Positions 43,610 to 53,176 of a stretch of 64,000 nucleotides of DNA are shown piece after piece. The notes below the pieces were generated by a model that searched no databases, was not told where the DNA came from, and worked only from the letters and a program-made list of their open reading frames with translations. The DNA is from Burkholderia sp. (GTDB lineage: Bacteria > Pseudomonadota > Gammaproteobacteria > Burkholderiales > Burkholderiaceae), in NCBI GenBank assembly GCA_031253835.1, contig JAIRVP010000013.1:1-64000 (forward strand). Reading direction: 5' to 3'. Made by a program: the position numbers and the translations under genes. The stretch's first letter is position 1; every line of letters starts with the position of its first letter.

Positions 43610-46072
43610 TTACTGCGCGCCGGCCGCTTGCGGGAACGACGGCATCGCGGACGCATCGGTGCCCCACGTCGCGGCGCTCGCGTCGGCCGTCATCGAATAC
43701 GCCAGCTTCCCGCCCTTCGCAATTTGGTCGAACGGCAGCCATGCGCTCGCGTAAGGCGCGCCGTTCAGCTTCAGCGACTTCACGTAGAACGACGCGCTGT
43801 CGCTGGAGCCCGCGCCCGGCGCGGCGATGTGCAGCAGACGGTAGCTGCCGTCGTTCTGCCCGACGCGCACCGCGATCTTCTCGAACTGCGGGCTCGACAG
43901 CGCGACGCCGCTCACGCCCGGCACGACCGGGTAGAGACCGAGCGCGGCCCACACGTACCAGCCGGAGATCGCGCCGAGATCGTCGTTGCCCGGCAGCCCC
44001 GCCGCGCCGGCGCCGAACTCGTTCGCGAGCGACGCGTGCAGCACGCGCTGCGTATGCGACGGTGCGCCGGCCCACGCATAGACCCACGGCACGGCCATCG
44101 TCACCTCGTTGCCGACGTAGAAATACGGCTGCACGGTGCCGATGTTCAGGTGCGTGAAAAACGTGTCGAGCCGCTTGACGACCGGTGCGGCGCCGCCGGC
44201 CTGCGCGATCATGCCGGCGAGATCGTGCGGCACGTACCACGTGTACTGCTCGGCATTGCCTTCCATGAAGCCCGAGCCGTCGGTCACCCACGCGCCGGCC
44301 GACGTCTTCGGCTGGATCGCGCCCTGGTCGACCAGGTTCTGCCAGTTGCCGCTCGACTTCAGCAGCGTGCCGGCCGTCGCCGTATCGCCGAGCGCCGTCG
44401 CGAAGCGCGACACCGCGAAGTCGCGCACGGCATACTCGAGCGTGTTCGACGCGGTCTGGTTGTCGCCGCTGCCCGACGCCGGCACGTAGCCGAGCCGGTC
44501 GTAGTCCGCGCGACTGCCCATCACCGGCGTGCCGGCACACGCGGCGCCCGGCGCGGTGCTGCGCTTCATGATCGACAGCGCCGACTGCGTGTCGAAATTC
44601 GTCGCGCCGAACGCATACGCGTTCGCGGCAATGATCGAACCCGCGTCGCCCGGCATCACGGCCGTTTCCGTATTGAAGTACGCCCAGCGCGGGAACGCGC
44701 CGCACGCCTTCGCATCGAGCACGAGCGACTGCACGATGTCGCTGGTACGCACCGGATCGAGCAGCGCCTGCAGCTGGATGAACGAGCGGTCGATGTCCCA
44801 GCCGGAGAAGTTCGCGTACATCGTGCGGCCCTTGTCGACCTGGCGCGTCGGCGCGGTCCCGGCGTTGTTCGACGCGTAGAAGTCGGGATACTGGCCGTTC
44901 ACGTCGTTGAACACGTTCGGATGCAGCGACGCGTGATACAGCGCGGTGTAGAACTTGGTCTTGTCGGCGTCGCTGCCGCCCGTCACCTGGATCGCGTTCA
45001 GGCGGGCGTTCCAGGCGGCGCTCGCTGCGCCGCGCACCTTGTCGAAGCGCCAGTTCCGGCTGCCTTGCGCATCGGTGCCCGGATTCTCGGCCAGCAGGTT
45101 CGCCTTCGCGTTCGCTTCGCTGACGAACGAGATGCCGAGCTTCATCATCACGTCCGGATGCTTGCGGTCGACATTGAACGTCAACGCAACAGGGCGGTTG
45201 TTCGACAGCGCCGGTTTCGCCGCGAACGGCTGGCTGAACTCCGCGTAGTAGTAGACGGGCACCGCATGGCCGGCCCAGCAGAAGCCGCCGCCCGCGATCG
45301 TGCCCGACAGCGCGCGGTCGCCGACCTGGCTGATCGTGTCGGCCGTCGTGCCCTGCGCGCGGTTGTTCAGCACGGTCGGATCGATCGCGATCGTCGCCTG
45401 CTGGCCTTGCGCAAGCGCCGGATACGTGAAGCGCGCGAAACCGGTGCGCACCGTCGTCGTCAGCTCGGCCTTGATGCCGTTGCCGAGCGTGACGCCGTAG
45501 TAGCCGGCCTGCGCGGTTTCGTTCGCGTGGCTGAAGCTGGCCGGCGTGCCGGCATCGCCGGGTGCGAGCTGCGGCATCACGTTCAGGTAGCCGCCGTTCG
45601 CCCAGCAGCCGGTGCCGCTCAGGTGCAGGATGCTGAATGCGTTGATCGACGTGTCGCCGTACCAGTAGCCGCCGGAGAAGCCGGAGCCGTCGCCTTTGCG
45701 GCTGTCGTATTGCGCGGTGGGCGTCATCGGGCTCCACTGCATCATCCCGAACGGGACCGTCGGCCCCGGGAACGTGCCGCCGCCGAGCCCCGAGCCGACC
45801 GGGTCGGCCGGCTGGTCGGTCGCGTAGTCGGTGCCGATCAGCGGATTGACGTACTGGACGACGCGCATGTCGGCGCTCTTCTTCGACGCTTCGTTGCCGT
45901 TGCGGTTGTCGTTCTCATTGCCGTTGTCGTTGCCGTCTTCGTTGCCTTGCGAATGCGCCGCGGCCGACAGATTCGACGCCGCGACCGACGGCGAATCGCC
46001 ATCGCCGCCGCATGCAGCCAAGCCGACGCACAGCGCCAGCAGCGCCGTTCCCAACCCCCAGTTCCTCGACAT
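43610..46072 (-). CDS. GH92 alpha-mannosidase-like lipoprotein (second copy)
   Basis: This 820-aa protein has a lipobox (VGLAAC). An Asn/Glu/Asp/Gly-rich linker with NGNE-type repeats (about residues 40-65) precedes a GH92 region. Motifs are YVNPLIGTD, FPGPTVPFGMMQWSP, FSILHLSGTGC and AGYYGVTL. FSGWDIDRSF and GNDDLGAISGWYVWAALGLYPV follow. It diverges clearly from the downstream copy, for example in FSGWD versus SLWDT, so linkage specificity may differ. The ATG at 46072 has CGGAGA at good spacing. It is the first gene of a two-gene unit. Confidence 0.93.
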   Translation of the reverse strand: MSRNWGLGTALLALCVGLAACGGDGDSPSVAASNLSAAAHSQGNEDGNDNGNENDNRNGNEASKKSADMRVVQYVNPLIGTDYATDQPADPVGSGLGGGTFPGPTVPFGMMQWSPMTPTAQYDSRKGDGSGFSGGYWYGDTSINAFSILHLSGTGCWANGGYLNVMPQLAPGDAGTPASFSHANETAQAGYYGVTLGNGIKAELTTTVRTGFARFTYPALAQGQQATIAIDPTVLNNRAQGTTADTISQVGDRALSGTIAGGGFCWAGHAVPVYYYAEFSQPFAAKPALSNNRPVALTFNVDRKHPDVMMKLGISFVSEANAKANLLAENPGTDAQGSRNWRFDKVRGAASAAWNARLNAIQVTGGSDADKTKFYTALYHASLHPNVFNDVNGQYPDFYASNNAGTAPTRQVDKGRTMYANFSGWDIDRSFIQLQALLDPVRTSDIVQSLVLDAKACGAFPRWAYFNTETAVMPGDAGSIIAANAYAFGATNFDTQSALSIMKRSTAPGAACAGTPVMGSRADYDRLGYVPASGSGDNQTASNTLEYAVRDFAVSRFATALGDTATAGTLLKSSGNWQNLVDQGAIQPKTSAGAWVTDGSGFMEGNAEQYTWYVPHDLAGMIAQAGGAAPVVKRLDTFFTHLNIGTVQPYFYVGNEVTMAVPWVYAWAGAPSHTQRVLHASLANEFGAGAAGLPGNDDLGAISGWYVWAALGLYPVVPGVSGVALSSPQFEKIAVRVGQNDGSYRLLHIAAPGAGSSDSASFYVKSLKLNGAPYASAWLPFDQIAKGGKLAYSMTADASAATWGTDASAMPSFPQAAGAQ

Positions 46073-46401
46073 TGCCTGTCTCCGTCTTTGCTCTTGAATC
46101 AAGCTGTTGGTTCGAACTACTGATCTTTAAGCCAGGATTCTTTTCGTGATGTGTCGCGCATGCGGTCAATCGGTCGAAACTGCCGGACGCATGTATTTAT
46201 TTCCGCACTCGGGTGCCCGGAAAAAGACACGCCGGCATGTGGAAATACCGGCGCTCAGGAACGGACAATGCGCACAAGCGTGCCCAAATAAACGCGATTT
46301 CTCTACCCCGTGTTTTTACGAATTTTTATTTTGTTTATCTAAACAAGAGGCAATTGACTCAATTTTTATATGAAATCCGGAATCGAGAATGCGATTGGCC
46401 A
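46073..46401. other. AT-rich intergenic region upstream of the mannosidase genes
   Basis: These 329 bases carry no supported gene. Bases 46300-46380 are strongly AT-rich with long T-runs in plus-strand reading. The region must hold the promoter of the mannosidase pair and the end of the cupin transcript. I could not choose a specific promoter. Confidence 0.4.
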
Positions 46402-46869
46402 TTACGGCTGTTTCGGCAGGTCGACATAGTCTTCAAGCTCGCCGGCGACATACAGCCGCTTGCCGATTCGCGGATATTCGCAGACGTCGTGTTCGAGCCG
46501 CTGGCCGCCGACGAGCAGTTGCAGCGGCGCATCGCCGGTGTTCTGCACCGTATGCGCTTCGCCGCCGCGCGGAAAGCCGATGAAATCGCCGGGCCCGATT
46601 TCACTCGCGCGTTCGCCGATCGTGACCGAGCCCGTGCCGGACAGCACGTACACGAATTCTTCTTCGTACAGGTGACGGTGATATTCGGCCGATTCGTGAC
46701 CGGGCATCAGCGTGAGCAAATGGACACCGAATTGCGTCAGGCCGGTCAGGTCGCTGAGTTGTCGCTTGAGTCGCACGGCATTCGGATTCAGCGAATGCAC
46801 CGCGCGCGTCGGTTCCATCTTCTCGATATCGGCGGCCTTCAGCAGTTCCCGGGGAAAGGGAGTCGACAT
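46402..46869 (-). CDS. Cupin-domain protein
   Basis: This 155-aa protein has a single cupin barrel: motif 1 in PGHESAEYHRHLYEEEFVYVLSG (metal-binding His in YHRH, Glu in EEE) and motif 2 in GDFIGFPRGGEAHTVQNTG. The ATG at 46869 has GAGAT upstream; the long upstream frame is not supported. Small stand-alone cupins often bind metals and small sugars or acids. It ends 118 bases from the next gene's stop on the same strand. Function not assignable. Confidence 0.85.
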   Translation of the reverse strand: MSTPFPRELLKAADIEKMEPTRAVHSLNPNAVRLKRQLSDLTGLTQFGVHLLTLMPGHESAEYHRHLYEEEFVYVLSGTGSVTIGERASEIGPGDFIGFPRGGEAHTVQNTGDAPLQLLVGGQRLEHDVCEYPRIGKRLYVAGELEDYVDLPKQP

Positions 46870-46988
46870 GGGGATCTCGCAAGCGTGAATGCTTCGGTTG
46901 AACGCTGCGCCGGCGCGGCGCGCGCAGCGGCTATTGTCCGACATTTTCACGCTTGCGGACGTGTCGCAAGCCCCGCCGTCACGTGCGG

Positions 46989-48212
46989 CTAGCGCGCGCA
47001 ATCGGCCAGCAGGTTCGCCAGCACCGACGCGCCTTGCGCGAGGTGCACCGGATCGGCATCTTCCGCTTCGTTGTGGCTAAGTCCCGCCTTGCACGGCACG
47101 AACACCATCGCGGACGGCGCGACGGTCGACAGGTTCACCGCGTCGTGCCCCGCGCCGCTGCACATTTCCAGGTACGGATAGCCGGCGGCGGCCGTGGCCT
47201 GCCGCACGCGCGCGACGCATTCCGCATCGAACACCACCGGCGCGTATTCGGCGAGGGTCTGCACCGCCACGCTCGCGCCGCGCAGCGCGGTGCGCTGCAC
47301 GCAGATCGCTTCGATGTCGGCGACGAGCTGCTGCAATGCCGGCTGCGACGGGTGGCGCACGTCGACGCTGAACCGCACCTTGCCCGGTATCGTGCTCGGC
47401 GAATTCGGCTGGCACGCGACATGGCCCACCGTCACGCGCGCGTCGGCGTCGAACGTGTGGCCGTGCTCGATGATCGCGGCGATCATCGCGGCCGCCGCGC
47501 CCATCGCGTCACGGCGCACGCTCATCGGCGTCGTGCCCGCATGCGATTCGAAACCGGTCACCGTGACGTCGAGTTCGTAGATGCCCTGCACGCCCGTCAC
47601 GACGCCGATCGGCAAGCCGGCCTGCTCCAGCACCGGGCCCTGCTCGATATGCGCTTCGAAATACGCTTTTGGCATCTGCCGCTCGCGCGCGAGGCCGGCG
47701 AAGCCGGTGCGCACGAGTTCGTCGCGGAGCGATACACCCGTCAGCATGCACGGGCGATCGAGTGCATAGTCGAGATCCAGCGAGCCGGCATAGACGGCCG
47801 AGCCCATCATGCCCGGCGTGAAGCGCGAACCCTCTTCATTGGTCCACGCGACGACGTCGACCGGATGCCGCGTCACGACACCGTGCTCGTTCAGCGTGCG
47901 GATCGCCTCGAGGCCCGCGAGCACGCCATAGACGCCGTCGAAGCGGCCGCCGAGCGGCTGCGTGTCGAGATGGCTGCCGCACATCACGGCCGGCAGATCG
48001 GGCTGCGTGCCGGGCCGGCGCGCAAATATATTGCCGATCGGATCGATGCGGATCTCGCAGCCGGCTGCCTCGCACCACGCGATGAAGCGGCGGCGGCCGA
48101 GCGCGTCGTCGTCGCTCAGCGCGAGCCGGCAGCTGCCGCCGTGCGCGGTCGCGCCGATCGTCGCCATCTCCATCAGCGAATCCCACAGCCGTTGCTGGTT
48201 AACGAGAATCAT
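46989..48212 (-). CDS. M20-family amidohydrolase (allantoate/N-carbamoyl-amino acid hydrolase type)
   Basis: This 407-aa enzyme has the binuclear-metal motifs of the HyuC/AllC group: GSHLDTQPLGGRFDG, TNEEGSRF, AHIEQGPVLEQ and SGAGHDAVNL. The dimerisation domain holds ESHAGTTPM. Length fits the family (about 410 aa). AGGAG lies 8 bases before the ATG. It releases ammonia and carbon dioxide from N-carbamoyl amino acids or ureido groups from allantoate; which one cannot be decided. It is divergent from a LysR regulator, the likely controller. Confidence 0.92.
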   Translation of the reverse strand: MILVNQQRLWDSLMEMATIGATAHGGSCRLALSDDDALGRRRFIAWCEAAGCEIRIDPIGNIFARRPGTQPDLPAVMCGSHLDTQPLGGRFDGVYGVLAGLEAIRTLNEHGVVTRHPVDVVAWTNEEGSRFTPGMMGSAVYAGSLDLDYALDRPCMLTGVSLRDELVRTGFAGLARERQMPKAYFEAHIEQGPVLEQAGLPIGVVTGVQGIYELDVTVTGFESHAGTTPMSVRRDAMGAAAAMIAAIIEHGHTFDADARVTVGHVACQPNSPSTIPGKVRFSVDVRHPSQPALQQLVADIEAICVQRTALRGASVAVQTLAEYAPVVFDAECVARVRQATAAAGYPYLEMCSGAGHDAVNLSTVAPSAMVFVPCKAGLSHNEAEDADPVHLAQGASVLANLLADCAR

Positions 48213-48232
48213 CGTGACCGCTCCTGAAAAGC

Positions 48233-48252
48233 ATCGAGCATATACACTCGAT
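48233..48252. promoter_or_regulatory. LysR-box candidate between hydrolase and LysR genes
   Basis: ATCGAG-N8-CTCGAT is a 6-bp inverted repeat in AT-rich intergenic DNA, 21 bases from the hydrolase start. It has the dyad form and T-N11-A spacing expected for a LysR-type site. Confidence 0.5.
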
Positions 48253-48356
48253 CCAATAAGAAAAATCCAAGATTTCGTTGTGGACGATAACTTTCTCTTG
48301 TCACCCGGCGCGCGTCCCGAAACCCCGCGCTTTCCTCGCAACCGGATCGATCAGTC

Positions 48357-49274
48357 ATGAAGCTCAAGCAGCTCGATGCGTTTCTCGCCGTCGCCGAGCA
48401 TCGCACCATCCGCGGCGCGGCGCGCGCGCTCGGCGTCACGCAGCCGGCCATCAGCAGCATCGTGCGCGAGCTCGAACAGGAGCTGGGCGTGCCGCTCGTC
48501 GTGCGCAGCGTGAAAGGGATCGCATTGACCGACTACGGCAGCGCGTTCGCGATTCGTGCGCGGCTGATCGTCGAGGAGATCCAGCGCACGCGCGACGAGA
48601 TCGAACAGCTGCGGCTGGGCACGACCGGCTCGGTGTCGATTGCAGTCAGTCCGACCGTCGCGTTGACGATCCTGCCGCGCGCATTCGCCGCGTTCACGCG
48701 CGACCTGCCCGGCGCGACATTGAATGTCGACGATGCGCTGACCGCGACGGATCTCGCGCGACTGCGCGACGGCTCGCTCGATTTCATCGTCACGCATCAG
48801 TTGTCGAACGCGATGCCGGACCCCGACGAATTCCTGAGCATGCCGCTGTTCCGGACGGCGTTCGCGGTCGTCGCGAGAAGCCGCCATCGGCTCGCGCGCG
48901 CCCGCTCGTTGCGCGAGCTCGTCGATGCGCACTGGTGCGTGCCGCGCTACGGCGAAGGCGGCGACGATCTGGTGCGCTCGATCTTCGCGCCGTTCGGCCT
49001 CGACGTGCCGAAGCGGGTGGTCCACTGCCCGTCGTTTGCGGCGACGCTCGGGCTCGTGTCGCAGACGGATGCACTCGGCGTGTTCGCGCGGCCGCTCGCC
49101 GACGTCGAGCGCAAGTCGCGCGGCATCGTCGCGCTGGATCTCGCCGAGCCGATGCCCGCGTTGACGGTCGCGATCGTGATGCGGCGGCATGCGTTGCTGA
49201 CGCCGGCCGCACTGCATTTCATCGAATGCCTGAAGGTGGCGTCCGCCACCGTCTCGGGTACCGACGACGCATGA
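48357..49274 (+). CDS. LysR-family regulator divergent from the amidohydrolase
   Basis: This 305-aa protein has the standard LysR helix-turn-helix (LDAFLAVAEHRTIRGAARALGVTQPAISSIVRELE, core AARALGVTQPAIS). A substrate-binding domain follows (SIAVSPTVALTILPRAFAAF onward). It starts 145 bases from the divergent hydrolase gene, the classic LysR-target layout. Inducer is unknown but should be a ureido or carbamoyl compound if it serves that gene. Confidence 0.93.
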   Translation: MKLKQLDAFLAVAEHRTIRGAARALGVTQPAISSIVRELEQELGVPLVVRSVKGIALTDYGSAFAIRARLIVEEIQRTRDEIEQLRLGTTGSVSIAVSPTVALTILPRAFAAFTRDLPGATLNVDDALTATDLARLRDGSLDFIVTHQLSNAMPDPDEFLSMPLFRTAFAVVARSRHRLARARSLRELVDAHWCVPRYGEGGDDLVRSIFAPFGLDVPKRVVHCPSFAATLGLVSQTDALGVFARPLADVERKSRGIVALDLAEPMPALTVAIVMRRHALLTPAALHFIECLKVASATVSGTDDA

Positions 49275-49277
49275 CGC

Positions 49278-50630
49278 TCAGCGCCCGTGCACGCCGCGCA
49301 GCTCGGTCAGCAACGCGACGAGCCGATCGATGTGCGCATCTTCCGTGCGCCACGACGACACGCTGATCCGGAACGCCGGCCGCCCCTGCCACACGGTCGC
49401 GCCGAACCACACGTCGCCCGATGCCTGCGCGGCGTCGAGGATCGCGGCCGTTTCGTCGTCGGTGCCCGCACGCACGAGCACCTGGTTCAGCACGACGCGG
49501 TTCAGCACGTCGTAGCCGGCCGCACGCAGCCCGTCCGCGACGCGCGCCGCCTGCGCGCAATGCCGCTCGACCATCGTCGCCACGCCCGCGCGGCCGAGCG
49601 ACCGCAGCGCGGCCCACACGGGAATGCCGCGCGCACGCCGCGAGAATTCGAGGTTCAGGTTCTTCTGCGCATCCTGCGCGCCGCTCAGGTAGACGGCGTC
49701 GCTGTTCATCGCGGTCGCGAGCGCGGCTGCGTCGCGGCAGATCACCATCGCGCCGTCGTACGGCGTGTTGAGCCACTTGTGGCCGTCGGTCGTCCAGCTG
49801 TCCGCGCCGTCGATGCCGTCCGTCAGCGCGCGCTTCGACGAGGCACGCGCCCACAGGCCGAATGCGCCGTCCACGTGCACCCATGCGCCCGCTGCCTTCG
49901 CGGGCGGAATCAGCGCGGCGAACGGATCGAATTCGCCGGTGTTCACTTCGCCGGCCTGCACGCAGAGGATCGTCATGTCGTCGAGCGGCGGCAATTGCGC
50001 GGGGTCGATGCGGCCGTGCACGTCGACCGGCGCGACGACGAGGCGCTTCATCCCGAAGCCGAGCACGCGCAGCGCCTTCTTCACCGTGATGTGCGCGAGC
50101 GCGGAGATCACGACCTTCACTTCCGGTGCGCCAATCAGGCCGTCTTCGTCGATATCCCAGCCCTTGCGCGCGAGCAGCGCGCGCCGTGCGGCCACCAGCG
50201 CGACGAGCGTGCAGGCCGTCGCGCTGGTGCCGAAGCCCACCGCGCTGCCTTCGGGCAACGCGAGCGCATCGACGACCCAGCGCGCGGCCTGCCGTTCGAG
50301 CGTCGCGGCGACCGGCGAATTCGCATACGACGATGCGCACTGGTCCCACGCAAGCATCAACCGCTCGGCTGCGGCCGCGGCCGGCAGCGTCGCGCCGATC
50401 ACGAAGCCGAAGTAGTTCGGGCCGTTCGACGCGACCGTCGCGGGCGTGCCGTGCTCGTCGAGCAGGCGCAGCACGTCGTCGGCCGGGCGGCCTGTATCGG
50501 GCAACGGTTCGTCGAACGCGGCGAGGCCGGCCAGCGCGGCCGCGTCGGGGAACACGCGCCGTTCGTCGGTTGCAGCCAGATACGCGTGCGCGCGCCGGTC
50601 GGCGTCGGCCAGCAGTGCAAGTTCGTCCAT
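49278..50630 (-). CDS. PLP-dependent group II decarboxylase-like enzyme
   Basis: This 450-aa protein belongs to the aromatic-amino-acid/glutamate decarboxylase superfamily. The PLP-stacking His is at about residue 180 (SALAHITVKKA) and the pyridine-binding Asp at 254 (WVHVDGAFG). The Schiff-base Lys is at 285 (TTDGHKWLN). Substrate-defining residues differ from well-known tyrosine or glutamate enzymes, so the amino-acid substrate is open. GAGG lies 8 bases before the ATG at 50630. It follows an ArsR regulator gene by 20 bases and is co-transcribed with it. Confidence 0.88.
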   Translation of the reverse strand: MDELALLADADRRAHAYLAATDERRVFPDAAALAGLAAFDEPLPDTGRPADDVLRLLDEHGTPATVASNGPNYFGFVIGATLPAAAAAERLMLAWDQCASSYANSPVAATLERQAARWVVDALALPEGSAVGFGTSATACTLVALVAARRALLARKGWDIDEDGLIGAPEVKVVISALAHITVKKALRVLGFGMKRLVVAPVDVHGRIDPAQLPPLDDMTILCVQAGEVNTGEFDPFAALIPPAKAAGAWVHVDGAFGLWARASSKRALTDGIDGADSWTTDGHKWLNTPYDGAMVICRDAAALATAMNSDAVYLSGAQDAQKNLNLEFSRRARGIPVWAALRSLGRAGVATMVERHCAQAARVADGLRAAGYDVLNRVVLNQVLVRAGTDDETAAILDAAQASGDVWFGATVWQGRPAFRISVSSWRTEDAHIDRLVALLTELRGVHGR

Positions 50631-50650
50631 GTCGGTTGCCTCGGTGGGAG

Positions 50651-50950
50651 TCAGAGTTGCGAGAGATCGTGGCCAAGCTGCTGCAACGCGCCGTCGATCC
50701 GCTTGTAGTACGTGAACTTGCCGACGCGGGTCGCCCGCACGAGCCCGGCATCCGCGAGGATGCGCATGTGGCGCGTGGTCGTGGCCGGCGCGATGCCGAG
50801 CTTCTCGGTGATGTACGTGCAGCACACGCCGAGCGCGTCGAAGTCGCCGTGCGGCTGCGGCGGGAAATGCTGGTGCGGCTGCTTGAGCCAGCGCAGCACG
50901 GCCAGACGGCTTTCGTTGGCCAAGGCGCTGATGCGGGTGACGTCGTCCAT
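50651..50950 (-). CDS. ArsR-family regulator upstream of the decarboxylase
   Basis: This 99-aa winged-helix protein has the ArsR core (ISALANESRLAVLRWLKQ, LGIAPATTTRHMRILADAGLV). A His/Pro-rich insert (QPHQHFPPQPHGDFD) and adjacent Cys residues (VCCTY) could bind a metal. It is the first gene of an operon with the decarboxylase, and likely autoregulates it. Confidence 0.9.
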   Translation of the reverse strand: MDDVTRISALANESRLAVLRWLKQPHQHFPPQPHGDFDALGVCCTYITEKLGIAPATTTRHMRILADAGLVRATRVGKFTYYKRIDGALQQLGHDLSQL

Positions 50951-51065
50951 GGGGTGCGGGTTCGTTTGACGTTTTGAATATTAGCTAAATGACGAAATGT
51001 GGGCAAATGGTTTGGGGGGATTTCAGTCTTCGATGCGATCGCAGCGGGACCGTCGCTGCGACGCG

Positions 51066-51953
51066 TTACGCCGCCGTCAGCGCGTCCGCCAGCCGGTCGA
51101 TCAACGCACGCACGCGCCGCGGCTGCGCGGCGCTGCCCGGATAGACGATCTGCAGATCGACTTCGCCCGGCGAGAACGCACCGAGGACTTCAACGAGCGC
51201 ACCCGACGCCAGATCCTGCTCGACGTCGACCAGCGACTTCAGCGCAATGCCATGGCCCGCGATGCACCACGCGCGCACGAGCGCGCCGTCGTTGGCCACA
51301 CGCCGACCACGCACCATCACGCGCTTCGGTTCGCCATCGATGCTGAACGGCCATTCGGCATACAGGTCCGGCCCGAAGCGCATCACGATGCAGTCGTGAG
51401 CAGCGAGATCGTCCGGATGCGTCGGCGTGCCATGCGCGGCGAGATACGCGGGCGACGCGCACACCACGCGCCGCGCGCGGCCGAGCGAACGGCTGCGCAG
51501 CGAACTGTCGGCCAGCGTGCCGCGGCGGATCGCGAAATCGAGACCCTGACCGACGAGATCGACATAGCCGTCGCCGAGATGCAGGTCGATCGTCACCCCC
51601 GGATGCTCGGCGAGAAATGCATCGACGACGGGCACCACGCGTTCGCGCCCGAGATCGGCCGGCGCGCTCAGCCGCACGGGCCCCGACAGCGTCTGCACGC
51701 CGAGCCGCACGCGGCTTTCGAGTTCGTCGGCCTCGGCCAGCAGGCGCCGCGCGCCGTCGACGAGCGTGCGGCCCTCGTCGGTCAGGCTGATCGCACGCGT
51801 CGTGCGCGTGAGCAGCGCCGCACCGTAGTGGCGCTCGAGCGCCGTCAGCCGCTCGGACACCGTGGCCGGCGACAGGCCGACCTCGCGGCCCGCCGCGGCC
51901 AGCCCGCCCTTTTCCACGATGCGCAGGAACAGCGCGAGATTGTCGAGCAGCAT
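51066..51953 (-). CDS. LysR-family regulator divergent from an aldo/keto reductase
   Basis: This 295-aa protein has an N-terminal helix-turn-helix (FLRIVEKGGLAAAGREVGLSPATVSERL) and the LysR C-terminal domain (GPVRLSAPADLGRERVVPVV onward). The ATG at 51953 has AGAGG upstream; the upstream open frame over the reductase gene is not real. It is divergent from the reductase by 127 bases and probably controls it. Confidence 0.93.
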   Translation of the reverse strand: MLLDNLALFLRIVEKGGLAAAGREVGLSPATVSERLTALERHYGAALLTRTTRAISLTDEGRTLVDGARRLLAEADELESRVRLGVQTLSGPVRLSAPADLGRERVVPVVDAFLAEHPGVTIDLHLGDGYVDLVGQGLDFAIRRGTLADSSLRSRSLGRARRVVCASPAYLAAHGTPTHPDDLAAHDCIVMRFGPDLYAEWPFSIDGEPKRVMVRGRRVANDGALVRAWCIAGHGIALKSLVDVEQDLASGALVEVLGAFSPGEVDLQIVYPGSAAQPRRVRALIDRLADALTAA

Positions 51954-52080
51954 TGTTCGCCTCTTCCGAAGGATATTTTCGCCATCTTCAGGATTATCAG
52001 GAAAAGTCGCAAACGGTACAGTGGTCGCCTGATGATCGACACGCGGCCTCGCCCCGCTCACACGACACAAGGAAATGCAC

Positions 52081-53118
52081 ATGGAATACCGTACGCTCGG
52101 CCGTTCCGGCCTCAAGGTTCCCGTCCTGAGCTTCGGCGCAGGCACCTTCGGCGGCAGCGGCCCGCTGTTCAGCGCATGGGGCAACACGGGCGTCGACGAA
52201 GCGCGCCGCCTCGTCGACATCTGCCTCGAAGCCGGCGTCAACCTGTTCGACACGGCCGACGTGTATTCGGACGGCGCGTCCGAGCGCGTGCTCGGTGCCG
52301 CCATCAAGGGGCGTCGCGACCAGGTGCTGATCTCGACGAAGACGGGCCTGCCGACCGGCGACGGCCCGAACGACGCAGGCACGTCGCGCGCACGGCTCGT
52401 GCGCGCCGTCGACGACGCGCTGCGCCGCCTCGACACCGACTACATCGACCTGCTGCAGTTGCATGCGTTCGACGCGGGCACGCCGGTCGAGGAAGTGATG
52501 TCGACGCTCGACGATCTCGTGCGCGCGGGCAAGCTGCGCTATATCGGCGTGTCGAACTTCGCCGGCTGGCAGATCATGAAATCGCTCGCGGCGGCCGACC
52601 GGCACGGCTGGTCGCGCTACGTGGCGAACCAGGTCTACTACTCGCTCGTCGGCCGCGACTACGAATGGGACCTGATGCCGCTCGGCGCCGACCAGGGCCT
52701 CGGCGCGCTCGTGTGGAGCCCGCTCGGCTGGGGCCGGCTCACCGGCAAGATTCGCCGCAATGCGCCGCTGCCCGAAGGCAGCCGCCTGCATGAAACGGCC
52801 AGCTACGGGCCGCCGGTCGACGATGAACGCCTGTACGACGTGGTCGACGTGCTCGACGCGATCGCGGAGGAAACCGGCAAGACGGTGCCGCAGATCGCGC
52901 TGAACTGGCTGCTGCAGCGGCCGACCGTGTCGTCGGTAATCATCGGTGCGCGCAACGAGGAACAGTTGCGGCAGAACCTCGGCGCGGTCGGCTGGGCGCT
53001 GACCGACGCGCAGGTCGCGAAGCTCGATGCGGCGAGTGCAGTCGAAGCGCCGTATCCGTATTTCCCGTATCGCCGGCAAGAGGCGTTCGCGCGGTTGAAT
53101 CCGCCGATGCGCGGGTAA
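52081..53118 (+). CDS. Aldo/keto reductase
   Basis: This 345-aa oxidoreductase has the AKR fold: GRSGLKVPVLSFGAGTFGG, the catalytic Asp-Tyr in LFDTADVYSDGASE, and the catalytic Lys in ISTKTGLP. His sits in DLLQLHAFD, and the NADPH-binding SVIIGARNEEQLRQNL comes near the end. The ATG at 52081 has AAGGA 7 bases upstream; an ATG at 52075 is too close to it. It probably reduces aldehydes or ketones with NADPH. Its LysR neighbour is the probable regulator. Confidence 0.93.
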   Translation: MEYRTLGRSGLKVPVLSFGAGTFGGSGPLFSAWGNTGVDEARRLVDICLEAGVNLFDTADVYSDGASERVLGAAIKGRRDQVLISTKTGLPTGDGPNDAGTSRARLVRAVDDALRRLDTDYIDLLQLHAFDAGTPVEEVMSTLDDLVRAGKLRYIGVSNFAGWQIMKSLAAADRHGWSRYVANQVYYSLVGRDYEWDLMPLGADQGLGALVWSPLGWGRLTGKIRRNAPLPEGSRLHETASYGPPVDDERLYDVVDVLDAIAEETGKTVPQIALNWLLQRPTVSSVIIGARNEEQLRQNLGAVGWALTDAQVAKLDAASAVEAPYPYFPYRRQEAFARLNPPMRG

Positions 53119-53176
53119 GGGCGGCGACAACGCGTGCGTCTGCACGGCCTCATCACCGTGGCACCGGAAACGGCGG

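Noticed and set aside
43628..46123. 831-codon open frame on the plus strand opposite the second GH92 gene
   Set aside because: Same antisense effect of GC-rich codon bias; no recognisable motif.
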